From Limosilactobacillus sp. (lineage in GTDB: Bacteria; Bacillota; Bacilli; Lactobacillales; Lactobacillaceae), in assembly GCF_022482365.1 (NCBI RefSeq), contig NZ_JAKVPE010000001.1, positions 1,798,001 through 1,862,000 of the forward strand: a stretch of DNA of 64,000 nt, given 5' to 3'. The notes beneath the pieces are model-generated. The model had not been told where the DNA came from. It saw only the letters and a program-made list of their open reading frames with translations, and made no database searches. Shown here in pieces: positions 6,357 through 14,416 of this stretch (positions are counted from its first letter, which is position 1; every line of letters starts with the position of its first letter). Position numbers and translations under genes: made by a program.

Positions 6357-9308
6357 ATGAACTGGTTAAGAAAGAAGCATGGTGCTGCACTGATTGTATG
6401 GTTGGTACTGACGATTGTGGCCGTCGTTTGCCTGCCAAACACTTCACGTCTGGTACGGGAAAAGGGACAGATCAACCTTCCGGCCAGTAGCGAGAGCACG
6501 CGGGCCAATCGCCTTGCCCAAAAAATTGGTGACAAGAAGGGGACTGATTCGGTTGCCATCGTTTATCATAAGTCATCAAAAATCACCAAGGCCGATCAAA
6601 GACAGATCAACAAAAAGGTCAGCAAGCTGGAAAAGCACAAGGCCCGCTACCACGTGACAACTGTTACCAGTGCCAAGGATGGAGAGGCGGTTGCCAAACA
6701 GGTGATTTCCAAAAACGGGCGAACCGAGCTGGTTAACGTCGCCCTCAAAAAGGGAGCCGGCTTTGACCAGCGAGCCCAGCAGGTCAAAAACCAGCTCGCG
6801 GTCAGCGGCATCAAGACCTACGTGACTAGTGACCAGCTGCTCGACGACGAGTTTTCTAACGTTGCCGAAGAGGGAATCAAGAAAACGGAAGTGGTCGCGG
6901 TCGTCTTTATCCTGATTGTTTTGATCCTGGTCTTTCGCTCCGTGATTGTTCCACTGGTATCGCTACTGAGCGTGGGAATCGCCATGTTTATCTCGCTTAG
7001 CCTGGTCATGAACATGGCCAAATACTTTAACTTTCCCATCTCCGACTTTACCCAGGTCTTTTTAGTGATCATTCTCTTTGGAATTGGGACGGACTACAAC
7101 ATCCTGCTGTACGACAAGTTCAAGGAAGCGCTGGGCGACCACGATCGCTACCAGGCAATTGACATCGTCAAAAAGACGGCCGCCCACACGGTTCTGTACA
7201 GTGGCTTGTCGGTCTTCATCGGCTTTGCGGCCCTAGCGTTAGCGAAGTTTTCTTTCTATCGCTCGGCGGTGAGCTGCTCAGTGGGGATTATTGTCCTGCT
7301 GCTCGTCTTGTTAACGTTGAATTATTTCTTCATGGCAACTTTGGGACGCAGGCTTTTCTGGCCCTCTAAGAAATTCAATGGCGAACAAAAAAGTATGGTG
7401 TGGTCCTTCCTGGCTCGACAGGGAGTGCAGCGGCCACTCCTTTATTTAGGTGTGTTCGTGGCAATTGCCGGAATCGCCATTGCCAAGGCACCGCAACTGC
7501 TGAACTATAATTCTGCCGATGAGATTCCCAACAGCAATCCGATCAAGCGGGGGTACTTGATTGCCCAGCGGGACTTCTCCAAGGGGAAGATTTCGCCGGT
7601 GACGATCAACATTCAGTCTGCACATGCGCTGGATAACCAAACCGATCTGGCGGCAATCGACAGCCTGACCAACGCCTTAAAGAAGGAGACTGGGGTCAAG
7701 CAGGTCATGTCGGTGACCCAACCGACGGGGCGGCCAATCAAGCAGCTTTATGTTGGCAACCAGCTGGCAACCCTGCTTAAGGGGATGCAGCAAGCACAGA
7801 CCGGCCTGGGAACCATCAAGGCGGGGCTGCAGTCGGCCGACAGTCAGCTGTCATCGGCCAACCTGCAGCAGGGCCTAGCGCAGGTCCAGCGTCTGGCGGA
7901 TGGCAGCCAGCAATTGGCCAGTGCCAGCAATCAGCTGACAAGCGGTCTCAGCCAATACGTTCAGGGCACCAGTCAGTACGTGAACGGTGCGAGTCAGCTG
8001 ACTGGCGGTCTTGGCCAGCTCAATGCGAAAGTGACGCCATTTGCCAATGGAATCAGTAACGTGACCGCGGCCAGTCAGGAGTTAAATCAGCAGGTTACGG
8101 CCGCTAATCGCCAGATTCAGCAGTTGGCTGCTATTTCTGGGAGCAATCCTTCCGCTCAACAAATTGCCCAGTTGAACCAAGGCACCAGCCAGCTAGCGGG
8201 TGCTTTGACGACGATTAACCGGCAGCTGCCGAACCTGACCAACGGGATTAGTCAGCTCGCTAATGGGGGGCAGAGCTTAGCTAACGGTGGTTCGCAATTA
8301 ATCAGCGGTGGCAGCCAATTAATGGCCGGCAGCCAAAGTTTGAACAGTGGAATTAGCCAGGTTAACGCGGGCGTACAGCAACTGAACCAGCAGTTGCAGG
8401 AGCTGTCCGGGCAGGTCAGCCAGCTGCAAAGCGGTTTAGACCAGGCCGTTACCGGGATTGCCAAGGTTCAGGCGGGGATCTCGACGGCCAGCTCATACCT
8501 GACCGATCTACGAAAGTCGCCGACCGGGAAGCAGTTCAACATCCCGAAGAGCCAACTCCAGGCCAGTGCCCTGCACGATTCTTACCAAACCTACATGTCC
8601 AACGATCGAAAAGTTACGCAAATTTCGGTGGTTCTCAAGGAGGATCCGAGTGGCCACACTTCCGCCAAGGACGTTGCCCGGTTGACCCGTGATATTAAGG
8701 CCCAAACGAAAGCGACGGCACTCGATGGGGCCACGGTTGCCGTTGGTGGTCAGAGTTCTCAGATTGTGGATCTCGAACAACTGGCCCAGAACGATTTTAA
8801 GCGGACGGCACTGATTATGATTGCTGGAATCAGTATCGCTCTACTCTTCGTCACCCGGTCGGTAATGGAAACCGGCGTAATCGTCGGGACCTTGATTGGT
8901 ACCTACTATGCCGCAATTGACTTAACGGCCCAGATTACCGGCCACTTTTTCAGCAACAGCCAATTAACCTGGAATGCGCCATTCTTTGCCTTTATCATGC
9001 TGTTTGCGCTCGGGGTCGATTACAGCATCTTCTTAATGATGCGATATCGCAATCGGGAACTGGTTGAGCCGCAAAAGCAGGTTGACCACATTCTCTCATC
9101 CGCAACGACGATTGGGGCGGTGGTCATTTCGGCGATTATTATTTTGAGTGGGACCTTTGCCGCCTTGCTGCCATCCGGCGTTCTCACTCTGATTCAGGTG
9201 GCCGTCATTGTCATCATTGGGCTGATGATTCTAATGGTTGCCCTGCCGGTAGTTATTTCGGCATACATCAAATTGGCGTACAGCAACTCTGCCGATCAAC
9301 AATCTTAA
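6357..9308 (+). CDS. MMPL family transporter with Pip/YhgE-like repeat loop
   Basis: A 983-aa RND-superfamily exporter. It has one N-terminal membrane helix, a first extracytoplasmic loop, a first block of helices containing GIGTDYNILL, a very large second loop, and a C-terminal block with ALGVDYSIFL; these Asp-Tyr motifs are the proton-relay elements of MMPL proteins. Roughly residues 470-710 of the second loop are Gln/Ser/Gly-rich, with many short repeats of the form sQLxxGxxQL, like the extended coiled region of Pip/YhgE phage-receptor proteins. Substrates of such exporters in Gram-positives are lipids or amphiphiles; here it is unknown. Probably repressed by the divergent TetR. Confidence 0.88.
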   Translation: MNWLRKKHGAALIVWLVLTIVAVVCLPNTSRLVREKGQINLPASSESTRANRLAQKIGDKKGTDSVAIVYHKSSKITKADQRQINKKVSKLEKHKARYHVTTVTSAKDGEAVAKQVISKNGRTELVNVALKKGAGFDQRAQQVKNQLAVSGIKTYVTSDQLLDDEFSNVAEEGIKKTEVVAVVFILIVLILVFRSVIVPLVSLLSVGIAMFISLSLVMNMAKYFNFPISDFTQVFLVIILFGIGTDYNILLYDKFKEALGDHDRYQAIDIVKKTAAHTVLYSGLSVFIGFAALALAKFSFYRSAVSCSVGIIVLLLVLLTLNYFFMATLGRRLFWPSKKFNGEQKSMVWSFLARQGVQRPLLYLGVFVAIAGIAIAKAPQLLNYNSADEIPNSNPIKRGYLIAQRDFSKGKISPVTINIQSAHALDNQTDLAAIDSLTNALKKETGVKQVMSVTQPTGRPIKQLYVGNQLATLLKGMQQAQTGLGTIKAGLQSADSQLSSANLQQGLAQVQRLADGSQQLASASNQLTSGLSQYVQGTSQYVNGASQLTGGLGQLNAKVTPFANGISNVTAASQELNQQVTAANRQIQQLAAISGSNPSAQQIAQLNQGTSQLAGALTTINRQLPNLTNGISQLANGGQSLANGGSQLISGGSQLMAGSQSLNSGISQVNAGVQQLNQQLQELSGQVSQLQSGLDQAVTGIAKVQAGISTASSYLTDLRKSPTGKQFNIPKSQLQASALHDSYQTYMSNDRKVTQISVVLKEDPSGHTSAKDVARLTRDIKAQTKATALDGATVAVGGQSSQIVDLEQLAQNDFKRTALIMIAGISIALLFVTRSVMETGVIVGTLIGTYYAAIDLTAQITGHFFSNSQLTWNAPFFAFIMLFALGVDYSIFLMMRYRNRELVEPQKQVDHILSSATTIGAVVISAIIILSGTFAALLPSGVLTLIQVAVIVIIGLMILMVALPVVISAYIKLAYSNSADQQS

Positions 9309-9316
9309 AAAATTTG

Positions 9317-9354
9317 ACAGCCTGATCTCAGGAAAATTTCCCGGATCAGGCTGT
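9317..9354 (+). terminator. Terminator of the MMPL gene
   Basis: ACAGCCTGATC pairs with GATCAGGCTGT and is followed by a short T-rich stretch. Confidence 0.75.
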
Positions 9355-9389
9355 TTGCTTTTGCTTACCGGCACGGCCAGAAATGAAAA

Positions 9390-9432
9390 CTCCCCCGCGC
9401 GTAGATTGATTTCGTATCTACGCGCAGGGGAG
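9390..9432 (-). terminator. Terminator of the SDR gene
   Basis: CTCCCC plus a CGCGTAGAT arm at 9390-9405 is mirrored by ATCTACGCG...GGGGAG. Read on the minus strand, the stem ends in TTTTCATTTC, which suits the oxidoreductase gene upstream of it on that strand. Confidence 0.7.
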
Positions 9433-9466
9433 CATGTCAGTAAGAAGGCGATCCCAAATTTAACTT

Positions 9467-10207
9467 TTATTGTGCAGTGTAGCCACCATCAACAAGGAAC
9501 TCTGAGCCGGTGCTGAATGAGGACTTGTCCGAAGCAAGGAAGACGGCGAGGTTGGCAATTTCCTCTGGACGAGCTAAGCGGCCCATTGGGTGCTGGGCCT
9601 CAATGGCGGAACTCCGCATGTCTGGATAAATGTCGATCATTGGCGTATGTGCGTACCCGGGGTGAATCGAGTTGATCCGGATCGGGTAGTGGTTGTTGCA
9701 GCAGTGCAGGGCCGCCGCCTTGGTAATTACCCGAACGGCCCCCTTAGAGGCAGCGTAGGAGAAGACCTTTGGTACCCCGATGATGCCGGCAATGGAGCTC
9801 ATGTTGACAATTGAGCCCCCGGTCTTCTTCATGTTGATGATTCCGTACTTTTCACCGAGAACGACACCGTCGAGGTTGACCGAAAGGGTCTTGTGAAGGT
9901 CGTCCAGCGTCACGGTTTCAGCATTGTCAAAGACCAAGATCCCGGCGTTGTTAACCATTGCATTCACCGGACCAAAAGTCTCCTTGGCCTTGTCAAACAC
10001 TTTCTGCCATTCTTCTTCCTTTGAAACGTCCTGCTTGACAAAAATGGCATTGTCGCCAAGGGCCGTGGCCTGCTTTTGACCTTCTTCTTCGTTGAGGTCC
10101 GTCATTACAACCTTGGCACCCTCCTTAACGAAGGCCTTGGCGTCTGCTAACCCGAATCCACTGGCGGCACCAGTAATAATAGCAACCTTTCCATCTAATT
10201 GACCCAT
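9467..10207 (-). CDS. SDR family alcohol dehydrogenase related to Lactobacillus R-specific ADH
   Basis: A 246-aa classical SDR. The cofactor loop is TGAASGFG, the catalytic Ser is in NMSSIAG, and the YxxxK is in FSYAASKGA. The C-terminus TGSEFLVDGGYTAQ closely matches the L. brevis R-specific alcohol dehydrogenase, whose C-terminal Gln helps bind Mg2+ (established). It therefore probably reduces small ketones or aldehydes with NAD(P)H; the cofactor choice cannot be read by eye. Expression is likely catabolite-controlled through the cre-like site in its promoter. A TetR gene lies upstream on the same strand and may regulate it. Confidence 0.85.
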   Translation of the reverse strand: MGQLDGKVAIITGAASGFGLADAKAFVKEGAKVVMTDLNEEEGQKQATALGDNAIFVKQDVSKEEEWQKVFDKAKETFGPVNAMVNNAGILVFDNAETVTLDDLHKTLSVNLDGVVLGEKYGIINMKKTGGSIVNMSSIAGIIGVPKVFSYAASKGAVRVITKAAALHCCNNHYPIRINSIHPGYAHTPMIDIYPDMRSSAIEAQHPMGRLARPEEIANLAVFLASDKSSFSTGSEFLVDGGYTAQ

Positions 10208-10236
10208 AATGATCTTCCTTTCTGTTTGTTGAATTA

Positions 10237-10288
10237 ATCACATAAGCGCTTACAAGTGCATGATATGGCAGAAAGGTGGTGGAAACAA
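10237..10288 (-). promoter_or_regulatory. Promoter with cre-like palindrome, copy of the 3785 module
   Basis: On the minus strand, TTGTTT (10283-10288), a 17-nt spacer and TATCAT (10260-10265) precede TGTAAGCGCTTATG, a near-perfect cre. The 31-nt core 10237-10267 repeats 3785-3815, while the flanks differ. The conservation covers the -10 and the initiation region, so it is regulatory rather than coding. Confidence 0.75.
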
Positions 10289-10311
10289 GCTAACTTATGA
10301 TACACGCATCG

Positions 10312-10845
10312 CTATTTTGTCTCGCTTTCTGGGGTGAAATTTGCGAACTGCAGGAAGGCCAAAGCCATTTCGTGCGGCGACTCCTTGGCGCCGCTCTCCA
10401 GCCAGTGGATCATCATGTTGTCGAGCGCCCCGGCATAGTAGTAGAGCCGGTAGCGCAGAATGGAGTTGACGGGCATTGTGCCGTAGGAAAGGGCCATGCT
10501 TTCGGTGATGATTTCTAAAACCGTGGTTGAGGTGCCGGCGTGATGAAAGGAGAGAATCAAGTTTCGATTTTGGTAGTAAAAGGAGAAGGTGTATTCCAAC
10601 ATTGCCGGTTCCACGAAGCTCCCGTTATTTTGCGGGACATTCTTCCAATATTCTTCCCGGAGCTGGTTGACACCGTAGTCGATGAGGTCGGCAATTCCCT
10701 TGAAGTTCCGGTAGAAGCTGGCCCGGGCGACCCCGGACTCCGTAACGAGGTCGGTGACGGTCACCTGGTCGAGACTTTTGTTGGTAGTAATGGTCCGCAA
10801 TGCCTGCAGGAGGCGTTCCTTAACCTGTTTTTTGCGCTTATCCAT
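10312..10845 (-). CDS. TetR/AcrR family transcriptional regulator
   Basis: A 177-aa regulator. The helix-turn-helix region reads VTVTDLVTESGVARASFYRNFKG, the usual TetR pattern. The C-terminal part is a variable helical domain rich in Tyr and Leu, with no recognised ligand. ATG 10845 is used; AAAGGAGC lies 9 nt upstream, whereas a TTG two codons earlier would be too close. It is transcribed in the same direction as the SDR gene ending at 9467, with about 100 nt between them that holds the SDR's own promoter. Regulation of that SDR is a plausible guess only. Confidence 0.82.
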   Translation of the reverse strand: MDKRKKQVKERLLQALRTITTNKSLDQVTVTDLVTESGVARASFYRNFKGIADLIDYGVNQLREEYWKNVPQNNGSFVEPAMLEYTFSFYYQNRNLILSFHHAGTSTTVLEIITESMALSYGTMPVNSILRYRLYYYAGALDNMMIHWLESGAKESPHEMALAFLQFANFTPESETK

Positions 10846-10951
10846 GATCAAAATGCTCCTTTATTGATGTTTTCCTTTACGTTTCCAAATAAAGGATACA
10901 AGTTGTCTCACAAAATACAAGCAAAAAGTGGCGCGATTTCCTGATTTGGGT

Positions 10952-10979
10952 TTGAAAATCCGGCCCAGTATGTTATATT
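10952..10979 (+). promoter_or_regulatory. Promoter of the hydroxyacid dehydrogenase gene
   Basis: TTGAAA, 16-nt spacer, TATATT; the start codon follows 34 nt later. Confidence 0.6.
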
Positions 10980-11012
10980 AAAATCCAATTAAAATACAAG
11001 GAGGATTTTATC

Positions 11013-11948
11013 ATGACACGAAAAGTTGCCGTAATTGGAATGGGGCACGTTGGTTCAACAGTGGCCCACTATATTGTTGCCAACGGTTTTGCGGACGACC
11101 TGGTCCTGATCGATACTAACGAGGCCAAGGCCCAGGCGGACGCCCTGGACTTCCGGGACGCGATGGCCAACCTGCCCTTTCACACTAACATCGTGGTCAA
11201 CGACTATGCGGAATTAAAGGATGCCGACGTGATCGTGTCCGCCCTGGGGAACATCAAGCTGCAGGACAACCCCAACGCGGATCGTTTCGCCGAACTGCCA
11301 TTCACCCGGAAGGCCGTTGCTGGCGTGGCCCAGCAGATCAAGGACAGCGGCTTTAACGGCAAACTGGTCGTCATCACCAACCCGGTTGACGTGATTACCT
11401 CCCTGTATCAAGAAATTACCGGCTTACCAAAGGGCCACGTGATTGGGACCGGGACCCTGCTCGATTCCGCCCGGATGAAGCGCGCCGTGGCCGAGCGTCT
11501 CCACGTGGATCCACGCTCCGTGGCGGGTTACAACCTCGGCGAACACGGGAACTCTCAGTTCACCGCCTGGTCGACGGTCAAGGTTCTCGACCAGCCGATC
11601 ACCAAGCTAGCAGCCGACAAGGGGCTGAACTTAGACGAGCTGGATAAGGAGGCCAAGATGGGTGGCTGGACCGTCTTCAAGGGCAAGAAGTACACCAGTT
11701 ACGGAGTCGCCACCGCCGCGGTTCGCCTGGTCAACGTCATCCTGTCCAACTCCCTGACCGAGCTGCCGGTCTCTAACTACCGCGCGGAATACGGAGTTTA
11801 CCTGTCATACCCAGCCGTGGTCGGGCGTGACGGGATCGTGGCCCAGGCCCAGCTGGACCTGACCGAAGAAGAGCTGCAGAAACTGCAGACCTCCGCCGAT
11901 TTCATCAAGCAAAAATACACGGAAAGTTTGGCCGCCACTAAGGATTAG
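11013..11948 (+). CDS. L-2-hydroxyisocaproate dehydrogenase
   Basis: A 311-aa NAD-dependent L-2-hydroxyacid dehydrogenase of the lactate/malate dehydrogenase fold. GMGHVGSTVA is the NAD-binding loop, ITNPVDVIT and IGTGTLLDSARM are family signatures, and GEHGNSQF holds the catalytic His. Along its length it resembles the Weissella (Lactobacillus) confusa enzyme, including the ALGNIKLQ and SYGVAT segments, more than ordinary lactate dehydrogenase. It interconverts branched 2-keto acids such as 2-ketoisocaproate and their hydroxy acids, a sink for NADH in amino acid breakdown. Ribosome site AAGGAGGA. Monocistronic with a strong shared terminator. Confidence 0.9.
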   Translation: MTRKVAVIGMGHVGSTVAHYIVANGFADDLVLIDTNEAKAQADALDFRDAMANLPFHTNIVVNDYAELKDADVIVSALGNIKLQDNPNADRFAELPFTRKAVAGVAQQIKDSGFNGKLVVITNPVDVITSLYQEITGLPKGHVIGTGTLLDSARMKRAVAERLHVDPRSVAGYNLGEHGNSQFTAWSTVKVLDQPITKLAADKGLNLDELDKEAKMGGWTVFKGKKYTSYGVATAAVRLVNVILSNSLTELPVSNYRAEYGVYLSYPAVVGRDGIVAQAQLDLTEEELQKLQTSADFIKQKYTESLAATKD

Positions 11949-11963
11949 GCCAAAGTGAGATAA

Positions 11964-12003
11964 GCAAAGGCCCCGGAGATTCGCTTCTCCGGGGCCTTTG
12001 CTA
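11964..12003. terminator. Bidirectional terminator
   Basis: GCAAAGGCCCCGGAGA pairs with TCTCCGGGGCCTTTGC. It lies between the converging dehydrogenase (+) and MATE (-) genes. Confidence 0.9.
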
Positions 12004-12015
12004 TTTTAAATATCT

Positions 12016-13356
12016 TTAGTCGGAATCTTTTAGCCGGTGCTTCCAGTCTAGGCTGGCCCGGTACAGGCCGTAGCCAATCAGGCAGGTGACAATGTCGCTG
12101 GCCGCCTGGGCCCAGACGATTCCGTGGTAGCCAAAGCTGTGCTTGAGCAGCTCCAGGGCGATCCAGTAGATGATTCCCTGGCGTGAGATCGACATGATGA
12201 AGGCGCCTAGGGCGTTGCCGATCGATTGGAAAACGGTGGTGTAGACCAGGATGAGGCCCACCAGCGGGGTCGTGACCAGGGTCGCTAACAGCATGTAGCT
12301 GCCGGCGTTGACGATCGCCGGCTGGTTCATGAAGAGGGCGGTCAGCGGCCGGGCAAAGATCAGCAGGACGCTGCCGACCACCAGTGCGTAGCAGACCTGG
12401 ACTAAAAAGTCGAAGCGCAGGATCTCTCGCAGCCGCTTCCACTGCCGCGCCCCGTAGTTGTAGCCGACGAGCGGTTGGGAGCCAAAGGCAAAGCCGACGA
12501 TCACCATGGTGACAATCCCGTAGATCTTCTGGGTGATCCCCATCGCGGCTACCATGTCGGTCCCGTAGATTGCCAGCGACGAGTTGAGCAGGGCCATGCC
12601 AAAGGTCTGGGCAAAGTTGGTGATGGAGCCGGGGATCCCGATGGCGATGACGTCCCGGGGTGTCCGGCCGTCGATGCGGGCCCGGTGAATGTCCATGTTA
12701 ATAACGCGGGCCCGTTTGGCAACAAAGTAGACGAGCAGGAGATCGGTGAGAACATAGCCGATGACATTGGCCAGGCCGACTCCCGCCGCACCCCATTTGA
12801 AAACGAAGAGGAAGATCGGATCCAGGATGATCGCCAAAATGGTGCCGGCCATCGACGCAATCATCGCCTGGCTGGCCAGCCCCTCGGTTCGGATCAGGTT
12901 CTGGGGGATGATTGAAAAGACAATGAAGACGGCTCCCAGGCTGAGGACACGGTAAAAGGCAGCGGCCGCGTCGTAGGTTGCCGGCTTGGCCCCCAGCAGA
13001 TTAAGAATCGGGTGCTCAAATGTCAGCAGGATCACCGTCAGTAAAAGTCCTGCAATGATTCCGCCATACATGCAGAAGCTGCTGACCCGCTTGGCCAGGT
13101 CCGGTTTCTTTTCACCGAGCAGGCGGGAAACGACGGAACTGCCACCGAGGCCGAAGATGTCCGAAACCGCCAGCATGAACATGAAGAGCGGGGCCCCGAG
13201 CGTCACTCCGGCCACCAGCCGCGGGTCGCCGGTCTTGGCCACGAACATCGTGTCGGCAAGGTTGTAGATCATCGTTGTAATCATGCCCAGGACCACCGGC
13301 AGGGCGAGCTTGAAGTAGACCCGTTTCACCGGTGCCGTGGAAAATAGTTCATCCAT
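12016..13356 (-). CDS. MATE family efflux transporter
   Basis: A 446-aa protein with 12 membrane segments in two homologous halves. The N-terminal segment with LALPVVLGMITTMIYNLADT and the internal copy around GIPGSITNFAQTFGMALLN are typical of MATE exporters, which expel cationic drugs or metabolites using Na+ or H+ gradients. The substrate is not known. ATG 13356 is taken because GAGGAG lies 8 nt upstream; a longer frame would run into the leader hairpin. An intrinsic-terminator hairpin stands between its promoter and the ribosome site, so expression is probably controlled by attenuation. Confidence 0.88.
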   Translation of the reverse strand: MDELFSTAPVKRVYFKLALPVVLGMITTMIYNLADTMFVAKTGDPRLVAGVTLGAPLFMFMLAVSDIFGLGGSSVVSRLLGEKKPDLAKRVSSFCMYGGIIAGLLLTVILLTFEHPILNLLGAKPATYDAAAAFYRVLSLGAVFIVFSIIPQNLIRTEGLASQAMIASMAGTILAIILDPIFLFVFKWGAAGVGLANVIGYVLTDLLLVYFVAKRARVINMDIHRARIDGRTPRDVIAIGIPGSITNFAQTFGMALLNSSLAIYGTDMVAAMGITQKIYGIVTMVIVGFAFGSQPLVGYNYGARQWKRLREILRFDFLVQVCYALVVGSVLLIFARPLTALFMNQPAIVNAGSYMLLATLVTTPLVGLILVYTTVFQSIGNALGAFIMSISRQGIIYWIALELLKHSFGYHGIVWAQAASDIVTCLIGYGLYRASLDWKHRLKDSD

Positions 13357-13370
13357 CGAAAAAACTCCTC

Positions 13371-13425
13371 TAAAAAAGCGGTCAGAGCATGGTGGAGGAA
13401 TCATTCCTCGCGACTGCTGACCGCT
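13371..13425 (-). promoter_or_regulatory. Attenuator-like leader hairpin upstream of the MATE gene
   Basis: Read on the minus strand, AGCGGTCAG (13417-13425) pairs with CTGACCGCT (13377-13385), followed by six Ts and then, within about 5 nt, the GAGGAG ribosome site. Inside, GAGGAAT-ATTCCTC forms a second stem (13395-13409). Between the two stems lies an asymmetric internal loop, CAGTCGC opposite CACCATGCT. A promoter lies only about 25 nt upstream of it. This is the arrangement of a small ligand-responsive RNA or transcription attenuator. I do not recognise it as a named riboswitch class. Confidence 0.65.
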
Positions 13426-13449
13426 ATCGTAATTAATCTTATTGTGAAT

Positions 13450-13478
13450 ATTCTAAGGGATCCGGAATCAAAATGCAA
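13450..13478 (-). promoter_or_regulatory. Promoter of the MATE leader
   Basis: Minus strand TTGCAT (13473-13478), 17-nt spacer, TAGAAT (13450-13455). It sits just past the nth stop codon. Confidence 0.7.
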
Positions 13479-13482
13479 TTGC

Positions 13483-14124
13483 CTACATTACATTGTCTTG
13501 GCCGTACTTGCACATTGCCAGCAGGGGGCAGTGGTCGCACTTGGGATTGCGGGCCGTGCACTGGTAACGGCCCCAGAAAATCATGCTGTGGTGGGCGTCC
13601 AGCCATTTGTCTTCTGGGATGGCGGCCATCAGGCGTTTCTCAATCTGCAACAGGGTGGCCTTAGGGGCGACCATTGCCAGACGGCGGGAGACCCGGCTGA
13701 CGTGGGTGTCGACCGGGAAGGCGGGGATGTTGAAGCATTCGGCCAGGACCACGTCGGCGACCTTGCGCCCGACGCCGGGCAGGGTCATCAGTTCCTTGCG
13801 TGTCTTCGGAACCTGGCCGTTAAAATCGGTGAGGATCGCTCGGGAGCAGTTGACGAGGTACTTGGCCTTGTTGCGGTAGAGACCGAGCTGCTTGATGTAG
13901 GGCTCCACCGCCTCGGGTTCAACCGCGGCCAGGTCTTTGGGCTCCGGGAAGCGCTGGAAGAGTGCCGGGGTGGTGAGGTTGACGGACTTGTCGGTGGCCT
14001 GGGCGCTGAGGATGGTGGCGAGCAGAAAATGGAAGGTGGTGTCGGCCTTTAAGGTGGTGCCGGCATCCGGAAAGGCCCGGCGCATGGTTTGGATGGCCTG
14101 GCGGATTTCTTGATCGGTAAGCAT
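13483..14124 (-). CDS. nth: Endonuclease III (DNA glycosylase/AP lyase)
   Basis: A 213-aa base-excision repair enzyme that removes oxidised pyrimidines and nicks the abasic site. It carries the helix-hairpin-helix LPGVGRKVADVV with the catalytic Lys, the catalytic Asp in FPVDTHVSRVSRR, and the C-terminal iron-sulfur loop C-x6-C-x2-C-x5-C in CTARNPKCDHCPLLAMC. Full length for the family. It starts at ATG 14124. The MATE promoter lies directly downstream of its stop codon, so the two genes need not be cotranscribed. Confidence 0.95.
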   Translation of the reverse strand: MLTDQEIRQAIQTMRRAFPDAGTTLKADTTFHFLLATILSAQATDKSVNLTTPALFQRFPEPKDLAAVEPEAVEPYIKQLGLYRNKAKYLVNCSRAILTDFNGQVPKTRKELMTLPGVGRKVADVVLAECFNIPAFPVDTHVSRVSRRLAMVAPKATLLQIEKRLMAAIPEDKWLDAHHSMIFWGRYQCTARNPKCDHCPLLAMCKYGQDNVM

Positions 14125-14272
14125 GAGTGAGCACTTCTTTCTGTAATCGGTCTGTTAGCTTGATTTTCGCGACTTGCGGGATGGAAGTCAAGCTGCACAA
14201 ATTGTAAAATTAAAGAATTTTAATTTTAATCTCAGATCCACCGACAAATGACAAATGCCGCAAGCTAAGAAA

Positions 14273-14286
14273 TGAAAACGCTTATT
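14273..14286 (+). promoter_or_regulatory. Candidate cre site upstream of the permease operon
   Basis: TGAAAACGCTTATT matches TGWAARCGYTWNCA except for the last two bases. It lies about 48 nt upstream of the -35 box, a position more usual for activation than for repression. Confidence 0.45.
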
Positions 14287-14333
14287 GTTGATGTTTGAAC
14301 AAACTAGGGCCGCCAAATTAATTAAATTAACGT

Positions 14334-14362
14334 TTGACCTTGGCAGGACTGCTTGGTAGAAT
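14334..14362 (+). promoter_or_regulatory. Promoter of the permease-epimerase operon
   Basis: TTGACC, 17-nt spacer, TAGAAT. The rest of the 292-nt gap behind nth is AT-rich and shows no ORF. Confidence 0.75.
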
Positions 14363-14416
14363 AAATTAAAGTTTTTCTTATGATTCTAATAAATATCTAA
14401 TAAAGGAGGAAGAGTT

